Below, piece after piece: positions 1-4,091 of a stretch of DNA of 8,610 bases. Origin of the DNA: Streptosporangiaceae bacterium (GTDB lineage: Bacteria > Actinomycetota > Actinomycetes > Streptosporangiales > Streptosporangiaceae); the NCBI GenBank assembly GCA_030052355.1, contig JASIGS010000054.1:1-8610 (forward strand), written 5' to 3'. The number at the start of each line of letters is the position of its first letter. The first letter of the stretch is position 1. The notes below the pieces were generated by a model, which saw nothing but the letters and a program-made list of their open reading frames with translations, ran no database searches and was not told the origin of the DNA. A program made the position numbers and the translations under genes.

Positions 1-507
1 CGCCTGGTCGAGCCGCTGGCGTGGCGGCCTTTCGGCTGGTGCCGCCTCGAGGCCGACATCGCCGGTCCGAGCCAGCGGGCGGAGAACCGGTCCGAGTCGC
101 AGCGGCTGCGCGCCCTGGTTCCTGTGGGGTCCCGTGCCGAGGCCGATGCGCTGCTCGCCGAACTGCTCAGCGCGAGGCCGCTGCCGACCCTGCGGCCGCC
201 ACGCCGGGCCCGCTGGAAGGCGCCGCTGACGTTCCACTTTCTTGCATGGGGTGGTGACGACCGGCTTGTCGTCTCGGCGCGCGGCCGGGTGTGCCGGAAG
301 ACGACCTGGGTCCCGCTGGAGAAGGTCCAGAGCATCCGCTGGGCCCAGGGCCCCGTCCAGCGCCGCCTCGGGCTGGCCAGCGTGCTGCTCGACGTCGCCG
401 GAAGGCACGTGGCAGCGAGGATGCAGGACAGGGACGCCGCCGAGGCCGCCGAGATTTTCGGCAGGCTGCCCGACCTCGCGCGCGCCGCCCGGGCCAGGTC
501 GGGGTGA
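1..507 (+). CDS. PH domain-containing membrane protein (YdbT/bPH2 family), C-terminal part
   Basis: The reading frame is open from the first base to a TGA at 505-507, so the gene starts before the window; 168 residues are visible. The sequence fits the last bacterial PH (bPH2, formerly DUF304) domain of YdbT-like proteins. It begins with a Trp/Arg-rich membrane-exit segment (PLAWRPFGWCRLEADIAG), passes a loop with PVGSRAEADALLAELL, and reaches the conserved strand-turn-strand block around VQSIRWAQGPVQRRLGLASV, followed by an Ala-rich final helix. Proteins of this family usually carry several membrane segments and two or three bPH2 domains and act at the membrane; their biochemical role is unknown. 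No transmembrane segment lies in the visible part. Family assignment is firm from the QGPxQRRLGLASV block; function is not. The gene is followed by 121 nt of non-coding sequence and then a tRNA gene on the same strand. Confidence 0.85.
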   Translation, partial: RLVEPLAWRPFGWCRLEADIAGPSQRAENRSESQRLRALVPVGSRAEADALLAELLSARPLPTLRPPRRARWKAPLTFHFLAWGGDDRLVVSARGRVCRKTTWVPLEKVQSIRWAQGPVQRRLGLASVLLDVAGRHVAARMQDRDAAEAAEIFGRLPDLARAARARSG

Positions 508-607
508 CCACCAGGCGGCTGGCAGGGCCTGCCCAGGCACGTTCCGTTGGAAAGCTGCCGCCCGCCGGGGTACCGAGGCGAAAATCGCGCCCCGGCCGGC
601 AGTGGGC

Positions 608-613
608 TAGCAT
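608..613 (+). promoter_or_regulatory. Possible -10 element of the tRNA-Thr gene
   Basis: TAGCAT at 608-613 fits the actinobacterial TANNNT -10 consensus and lies 15 nt before the tRNA 5' end. There is no good -35 hexamer at the expected distance (about 585-590), so this is a weak call based on position and consensus only. Confidence 0.3.
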
Positions 614-628
614 GCAGCGAGCCTTCCC

Positions 629-701
629 GCCGGTGTAGCTCAGTTGGCAGAGCAGCCGTCTTGTAAACGGCAGGTCAGCGGTTCGAATCCGCTCACCGGC
701 T
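629..701 (+). tRNA. tRNA-Thr (anticodon TGT)
   Basis: A complete 73-nt cloverleaf can be folded by eye. The acceptor stem is GCCGGTG (629-635) with CACCGGC (694-700), plus discriminator T701. The D-arm region follows with GCTCAGTTGGCAGAGC. The anticodon stem is GCCGT (655-659) with ACGGC (667-671), enclosing the loop CTTGTAA with anticodon TGT at 662-664, which reads ACA (Thr). The T stem is AGCGG (677-681) with CCGCT (689-693) and loop TTCGAAT. The 3' CCA is not encoded; the sequence continues TCCCG. The lower-GC block with the secreted-protein pair begins shortly downstream. tRNA 3' ends are common integration sites, but no repeated copy of this 3' end was found in the window. Confidence 0.97.
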
Positions 702-763
702 CCCGTCTTCACGGTTACTGCCCGGGGACTTTCTTTCACCGTCACGCGTGATACGCGCCTGCG

Positions 764-917
764 GAGTCCGAGCCGAATCCGCGAGTTGTCGCGGCAGTCC
801 AGGCCATCCTCGTTGGCGGACTGTGGTCGAGGGCACCGAGGCGCGCAGGTTAACCGCTGCGATGGGGAAAGGCCGGTCGCAGGGATGCGTCGGCGTTCCC
901 TACTCTCCGGAGGCACT
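764..917 (+). promoter_or_regulatory. Structured 5' leader, possible c-di-AMP (ydaO)-like riboswitch
   Basis: The stretch before the secreted-protein gene is packed with consecutive stems. GCCGAATCC (772-780) runs into CCGCGA/TCGCGG (779-784 with 789-794). CAGTCC/GGACTG (795-800 with 818-823) has an inner GCCA/TGGC. The block GGTTAACC (848-855) is followed at once by CTGCGA/TCGCAG (857-862 with 877-882), then GGGA/TCCC (882-885 with 897-900), and finally CTCCGGAGGC (905-914), which contains the ribosome binding site. As I remember the ydaO aptamer, its order is GCCGAAUCC, a hairpin, GGUUAAUC, a hairpin, GGGA...UCCC, then CUCCGGAGGC, so the order matches. The highly conserved CCGACAGCUAAC-type block is largely missing, however, and the closing P1 stem is short here (GCC/GGC plus one pair). 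The leader is clearly structured; the ligand class is a guess. Confidence 0.4.
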
Positions 918-1475
918 ATGAAGCTCAAGCTGCGCGTTGCAGCGGTGCTGGCGTCAGCGACAGCGCTGGCAGGGACGGGCGTGATCATGGCGGCCATGCC
1001 CGCGTCGGCAGTCACCGTGGCGAATTATTCCGAAATCTGCTCAGGCTACAGCGGGAACACTCTCGTCGGCGATATCGCACCATGCCTGTACGCGCCGTCC
1101 CCAGGTGACGGCATGACCGTACAAGACCCCGACGTCTACTCCGACACCATCTGGGTGGAAAGCGCAGGAACCATAAGCTATAGCGGGGAGACTTACCACC
1201 AGATCAGGCAGTACGAAACCAATTACTGCCTGGAGTGGGACGATAGCGGCGGTTACGTCACAGTAAACACCTGCAATTCCAACGTTGAGGCGCAGTGGTG
1301 GTGGGTTAGCTGGCCCTGGGGCAACGGCGATCCTGACCAGACCGGGAAGTTGCGCAACTACTATTCCGAACTAAACAACGAACCCGCCTGCCTGTACTAC
1401 AACTCAGCCACTGAGGGTTACAGTCCCACTGTCGCAAGCTGCTCCAGCGACATCTCGGACTGGTTCTCCGGTTGA
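918..1475 (+). CDS. Secreted six-cysteine protein with ricin-B/beta-trefoil-like repeats
   Basis: This is a 185-residue protein starting at ATG 918, with GGAGG at 909-913 four nt upstream. A Sec-type signal peptide is clear: basic MKLKLR, a hydrophobic core, and an ASA cleavage site at residues 29-31. The mature part has six cysteines (C41, C56, C104, C119, C158, C175), suggesting three disulfides and an extracytoplasmic location. Two segments follow the ricin-B lectin repeat pattern of C-L-x, a hydrophobic strand, C, then Q-x-W: CLEW (104-107) with VTVNTC (114-119) and Q126/W128, and CLYY (158-161) with VASC (172-175) and W182. The first subdomain is degenerate. I infer a single beta-trefoil-like domain, perhaps binding carbohydrate, but no catalytic motif is visible and the family was not recognised with certainty. 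It is a diverged paralogue of the convergent gene at 1703-2251. Its GC content is visibly lower than that of its neighbours. Confidence 0.85.
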   Translation: MKLKLRVAAVLASATALAGTGVIMAAMPASAVTVANYSEICSGYSGNTLVGDIAPCLYAPSPGDGMTVQDPDVYSDTIWVESAGTISYSGETYHQIRQYETNYCLEWDDSGGYVTVNTCNSNVEAQWWWVSWPWGNGDPDQTGKLRNYYSELNNEPACLYYNSATEGYSPTVASCSSDISDWFSG

Positions 1476-1547
1476 TCGCCCCACGTGGGCGCACCGGTCC
1501 GCAAAGGTTGGATGACCGCGTTGTGTGAGCGGACGTCCGGTCTGAAT

Positions 1548-1580
1548 CCAGGGAGTCAGCCACTACGGCTGGCTCCCTGG
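1548..1580 (+). terminator. Hairpin terminator candidate for the 918-1475 gene
   Basis: CCAGGGAGTCAGCC (1548-1561) pairs with GGCTGGCTCCCTGG (1567-1580) around the 5-nt loop ACTAC. This gives 14 consecutive pairs, one of them a G-U wobble (T1556-G1572) when transcribed from the plus strand. On the minus strand the same position would be an A-C mismatch, so the hairpin suits the plus-strand gene that ends 72 nt before it. There is no U-tract, which is common for actinobacterial terminators. Confidence 0.65.
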
Positions 1581-1651
1581 TCCAGTTTCGGCCGCCAGGC
1601 ACTGTTACGGACCGAATGCCCCAGTGCCCGCATGAGACTTTCGCTGATAGA

Positions 1652-1685
1652 CCGCTTCCCGGTCGAAACCCTCGACCGGAAGCGG
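1652..1685 (-). terminator. Hairpin terminator candidate for the 1703-2251 gene
   Basis: CCGCTTCCCGGTCGA (1652-1666) pairs with TCGACCGGAAGCGG (1672-1685) around the loop AACCC. It forms 14 pairs with one single-base bulge (a C near 1658). It begins 17 nt beyond the TAG stop of the minus-strand gene, so it is well placed to end that transcript. There is no U-tract. The hairpin would also form in plus-strand RNA and could back up the 1548-1580 hairpin. Confidence 0.65.
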
Positions 1686-1702
1686 AGATCACGTGCCTAC
1701 CT

Positions 1703-2251
1703 CTAGCTATATGTTCCGGTGTCTTCGTTATAGAAGAAGAAGTTCTGCCACGTGCTGCTGTAGTCGCAGGTTGTCGCGTAGACGTCGTAATGAGCTGAGT
1801 TAGCGGCCGTCAGACACAGGTCAGAACCGTATGAGCTCTTGTAGAAGTATGAGGTAACCGTCTCGTTTCCAACGGTCGCGTCGCTGGTGATGACGCTCCA
1901 TTCCTCGGAGGCAAGGGCGTCGCAAGGATTCACCCGGACGTCGTCGTTTAGGTCGGCATCGATTTCCATGCACACCTTAAGACCGCCGGGGTAACTGATC
2001 TGGGCCGTCCCGCTTGTTGGGGAGTCCCAATAGGTCCCGCCTTCGCTTGCCACGTCTGGGTTGGCGATAAGCGAACCATCCGAGTCTGAGTCCAGCAAGA
2101 GGCAGGCGATGCCGCCGCCATCAGACGCGGGAACGTCGAAGCACAACCTAACGCCATCCGTTGCCAGAGCTGGCCCGGCGAATACGAGACCTAAGCCCGC
2201 AGCGAGCGCCACCGCTGACCCGATAGCGGCCAGCCTCAACCTCAAGTGCAT
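1703..2251 (-). CDS. Secreted six-cysteine protein, paralogue of the 918-1475 product
   Basis: This is a 182-residue protein starting at ATG 2251. A purine-rich stretch (GGAGGGTGGTGGAG on the coding strand) lies just upstream and serves as ribosome binding site. The signal peptide is basic MHLRLR, then a long Ala/Leu/Gly core, then ALA at residues 28-30 before TDG. The six cysteines of the mature part (C37, C50, C94, C110, C146, C162) are collinear with those of the convergent neighbour. The same repeat logic recurs: CMEI (94-97) with VRVNPC (105-110) and E116/W118, then CLTA (146-149) with YATTC (158-162) and Q169/F171. Overall identity to the neighbour is low, so this is an old duplication or two members of one diverse family. 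A ricin-B/beta-trefoil-like extracellular domain is inferred; ligand and role are unknown. The mature protein is acidic (DSDSDG, DADLNDD), and GC is visibly below the surrounding genes. Confidence 0.85.
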   Translation of the reverse strand: MHLRLRLAAIGSAVALAAGLGLVFAGPALATDGVRLCFDVPASDGGGIACLLLDSDSDGSLIANPDVASEGGTYWDSPTSGTAQISYPGGLKVCMEIDADLNDDVRVNPCDALASEEWSVITSDATVGNETVTSYFYKSSYGSDLCLTAANSAHYDVYATTCDYSSTWQNFFFYNEDTGTYS

Positions 2252-2272
2252 GACTCCACCACCCTCCGACTG

Positions 2273-2291
2273 CCGCTGGCCCGTCCAGCGG
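2273..2291 (-). other. Hairpin in the 5' leader of the 1703-2251 gene
   Basis: CCGCTGG (2273-2279) and CCAGCGG (2285-2291) form a perfect 7-bp stem around a 5-nt loop (ACGGG on the minus strand). It lies about 20 nt upstream of the start codon and just ahead of the purine-rich ribosome binding region, between the proposed promoter and the gene. It could be a translational control or mRNA-stability element, or an operator. It is not related in sequence to the leader of the convergent paralogue. Confidence 0.45.
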
Positions 2292-2331
2292 TGACACTAA
2301 ACTAACATTTATCAGGAATAACCGCTAGAGC

Positions 2332-2360
2332 CCTATATATCTATCCAGCGCCAACGGCAA
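2332..2360 (-). promoter_or_regulatory. Candidate housekeeping sigma promoter for the 1703-2251 gene
   Basis: On the minus strand TTGCCG (2360-2355) is followed after exactly 17 nt by TATAGG (2337-2332), matching 4 of 6 bases at each hexamer of the sigma-70/HrdB-type consensus. It lies in the most AT-rich stretch of the window (about 2295-2345). It predicts transcription starting near 2325 and a leader of roughly 75 nt that contains the 2273-2291 hairpin. Confidence 0.45.
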
Positions 2361-2838
2361 AACGGACGCCACATAAGACCAGAAACGGCAGCGACAAGCG
2401 GAGGTGGTACTCGACCCCGCGGGCGCGGAAGGCCACTGCGGCGACCCGTCCGGCCAGCAGGGCGATCGGGCCGCGCTCGAGGGCATCGCGGATCTGAACA
2501 AGCTGAAACGGGGACTGCGCCCCTGACGCTTCCCCGGCTAGCGGCGCGGGCAGCTCAGATCGGCCAGCGCATCGCGGCCCTCACGGCCGGGCAATTAATC
2601 GCCGACGCGCAGCACTGGCAGCGGTCGTCGGAGCCCTTCAGTGCGATTCCGGACGACCGCCTGCCTGTTCGGCGCGTCGGCTCGGCTACGGGCATCGTTT
2701 GATGTCCACTTGGAGCCACAAGGCGCGCCTGGTCGAAGCGGGGAGCGGGGGCGCGGTGAGCCGGGGGGCACCGTCGCAGCGAGCGTTTGAAGCAGGGGGC
2801 TCATCAGGCGTCTCAGGATGACCACTGGGGGAGCGGTC
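2361..2838. other. Gene-poor interval with possible decayed coding fragments
   Basis: No intact gene with a credible start and ribosome binding site is visible here. Several short open stretches have high GC at third positions. On the plus strand, a frame ending in a TGA at about 2524-2526 reads ...ALEGIADLNKLKRGLRP. A second, shifted frame reads ...AQIGQRIAALTAGQLIADAQHWQRSS... and ends in a TGA near 2700. On the minus strand a frame without a start, stopping at 2341-2343, reads ...ERGPIALLAGRVAAVAFRARG.... These overlap, so not all can be real. At least one may be a remnant of a frameshifted or truncated gene. I recognise no family. The end of the interval holds the ribosome binding site of the next gene, GGGGGAG at 2827-2833. 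Confidence 0.35.
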
Positions 2839-3030
2839 ATGTCCGAGCCGGACGTCACCGACGTGCGCGCAGCCTTCCCTGAATGGGAAATCGGAACCGA
2901 CTGCGCCGGCATCTGGCACGCCGAGCTGACGACTGCTGCACCTGACGAGCCGCGGCCACGCCTGGTCGCCGGCTCACTGGCCGACCTGGCCCGCGCGCTA
3001 AACGACTACGTGTCCGGGAGCGAGCGGTGA
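2839..3030 (+). CDS. Small hypothetical protein (63 aa)
   Basis: I place the start at ATG 2839 because GGGGGAG (2827-2833) sits 5 nt upstream. An in-frame ATG at 2818 would add only MTTGGAV and has no such site. The 63-residue product has no signal peptide or membrane segment and is acidic. It begins MSEPDVTDVRAAFPEWEIG and ends with a predicted helix, SLADLARALNDYVSG. It resembles short actinobacterial proteins with an N-terminal RAAFPxWxI motif, a variable middle and a C-terminal LARALxxY helix that are found near regulators, but I cannot name a characterised family or function. It converges on the VOC-family gene with only 27 nt between the stop codons. Coding status is supported by the ribosome binding site and third-position G/C. 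Confidence 0.7.
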   Translation: MSEPDVTDVRAAFPEWEIGTDCAGIWHAELTTAAPDEPRPRLVAGSLADLARALNDYVSGSER

Positions 3031-3057
3031 TTGCTCGCCAGGGCAAGTCGGCACGAG

Positions 3058-3432
3058 CTACGTGGTGATACCGATCGGGTTGCCTTCTGGGTCAAGGATC
3101 CTCACCAGGCGGTAGCCGTCGTCGGCGCCTTCCTCGTCGGCATCGAAGCTGACACCGCGGTCACGGAGTTCGGCGACCGTGGCATCGAAGTCTTCAACGA
3201 CGAGAATGGGTGCCCAGCCGGTGCCTGGCCGGGATGGGATCCGGTCGGGATGGTCAGTAGCGAGCGCCAGCGCCGGCCCGCCGCTGCCGGGCGGCACCAG
3301 CATGCAGAACTCGTTCGGCTCCAGGACGAGCACGGAGAGCCCGAGCACGTCCCGGTACCAGGTGACCGCGGCATCGAAATCGCGTACTTGGACGGTGACC
3401 ATCATGAACCCAGTCGGCTGCATAACGGCCAT
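3058..3432 (-). CDS. VOC family (glyoxalase/bleomycin-resistance fold) protein
   Basis: A 124-residue single-domain VOC protein, normal length for the family. The first beta-alpha-beta module is visible as MVTVQVRDFDAAVTWYRDVL (residues 11-30) followed by GLSV. The second begins at PILVVEDFDATVAELRDRGV, and the C-terminal signature is DPEGNPIGIT (114-123). The usual metal-ligand positions are not kept: the first strand has Val where metal-dependent members carry His or Gln, and the terminal Glu after DPEGN is replaced (PIGIT). A glyoxalase I or dioxygenase activity is therefore unlikely; ligand binding or an unknown metal-independent role fits better. Start ATG 3432 is the longest; ATG 3423 (MQPTGF) is equally possible because the ribosome binding site (GGA) is weak. 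It starts 13 nt after the stop of the bifunctional nuclease gene, so the two probably form one transcript. Confidence 0.88.
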   Translation of the reverse strand: MAVMQPTGFMMVTVQVRDFDAAVTWYRDVLGLSVLVLEPNEFCMLVPPGSGGPALALATDHPDRIPSRPGTGWAPILVVEDFDATVAELRDRGVSFDADEEGADDGYRLVRILDPEGNPIGITT

Positions 3433-3445
3433 TTTTCCGGCCCGG

Positions 3446-3991
3446 CTACCCGTCTGAAAGCGCTTGCTGGATAGTCATCTGGCTAGCTTCCAGCGCCTGG
3501 CGCAGCAGCCTCGCCTCGGCCGAGTCCTCTTCGAGCCTGCTTTCCGCGTCCGCCAGGGCCTCTTCGGCGACGAAGATCTGCGCGGGCACCAGCGCCACCA
3601 GGTTCAGCGCGTCACTGGGCCGGGCATCCACGAGCTCGATGCCGGACGCGCCTTCCACCTGAACAGAGGCGCCGTAGGCCGCCTTGCCGCCGTCTGTCGC
3701 CGCGAGCAGGTGGATGCGCACCTGCAGGAGCCGGCCGCCAAGAGCGTGCAATAAGCCAGCGGCAAACTGCGGGCTCATCGGCCGCGGGAACGTGGCCCCG
3801 GTGAGGGAGGCACACAGGGTAAAGGCTTCGGCCTGCCCGATGAGCATGGGCAGGCGCCGGCCCTGCGACACGGCATCGAGCACGACACAGAAGGATGCTT
3901 CGTGTTCTTCGGTGCCGAGCCCGACGACCTTGCTGAGGCGCATCTCCACGAAACCGGCATCCGAGCCAGCGGTGCCCGTGACAGTGGACAT
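3446..3991 (-). CDS. Bifunctional nuclease family protein (DUF151/BFN)
   Basis: A 181-residue protein of the DUF151 family, named after plant BFN proteins with reported DNase and RNase activity; bacterial members are poorly characterised. The core is recognisable: MRLSKVVGLG (17-26), VVLDAVSQGRRLPMLIGQAEA (36-56), the FPRPMSP segment (68-74), and the hallmark VDARPSDALNLV (121-132) followed by PAQIFVAEEAL (136-146). The C-terminal 30 residues form a charged helix (SRLEEDSAEARLLRQALEAS). Two positions differ from the consensus I remember: IGQAEA instead of IGEAEA, and SPQF where many members have THDL. I chose ATG 3991 because GGAGGAG (4003-3997 on the coding strand) lies 5 nt upstream; an ATG at 4021 would add ten residues without such a site. 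It leads a likely two-gene unit with the VOC gene. Confidence 0.88.
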   Translation of the reverse strand: MSTVTGTAGSDAGFVEMRLSKVVGLGTEEHEASFCVVLDAVSQGRRLPMLIGQAEAFTLCASLTGATFPRPMSPQFAAGLLHALGGRLLQVRIHLLAATDGGKAAYGASVQVEGASGIELVDARPSDALNLVALVPAQIFVAEEALADAESRLEEDSAEARLLRQALEASQMTIQQALSDG

Positions 3992-4091
3992 GGCCGCTCC
4001 TCCGTTCCGCCGCATCGACAATATCGCTGCGTAGTTGGGGCTGCGAGGTGTCGTGGGTTAACCAGACGGGCTGTCGGCCAGGTCCCTGCTC

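Noticed and set aside
684..782. Nine-base match CGAATCCGC between the tRNA T-arm (684-692) and the leader (774-782), considered as an attachment-site repeat
   Set aside because: Too short, only 90 nt apart, with no extension into the tRNA 3' end and no integrase nearby. The T-loop sequence is common by nature.
167..1015. Long minus-strand open frame of 282 codons
   Set aside because: It runs antisense through the PH-domain gene, the tRNA and the structured leader. The part reading GERIRTADLPFTRRLLCQLS is the well-known false translation of a tRNA complement. No ribosome binding site or family match.
2595..2919. Minus-strand open frames (105 and 77 codons) overlapping the start of the 63-aa gene
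   Set aside because: No ribosome binding site and no domain. They overlap the better-supported gene at 2839-3030, and the products are Pro/Arg/Ser-rich like antisense frames.
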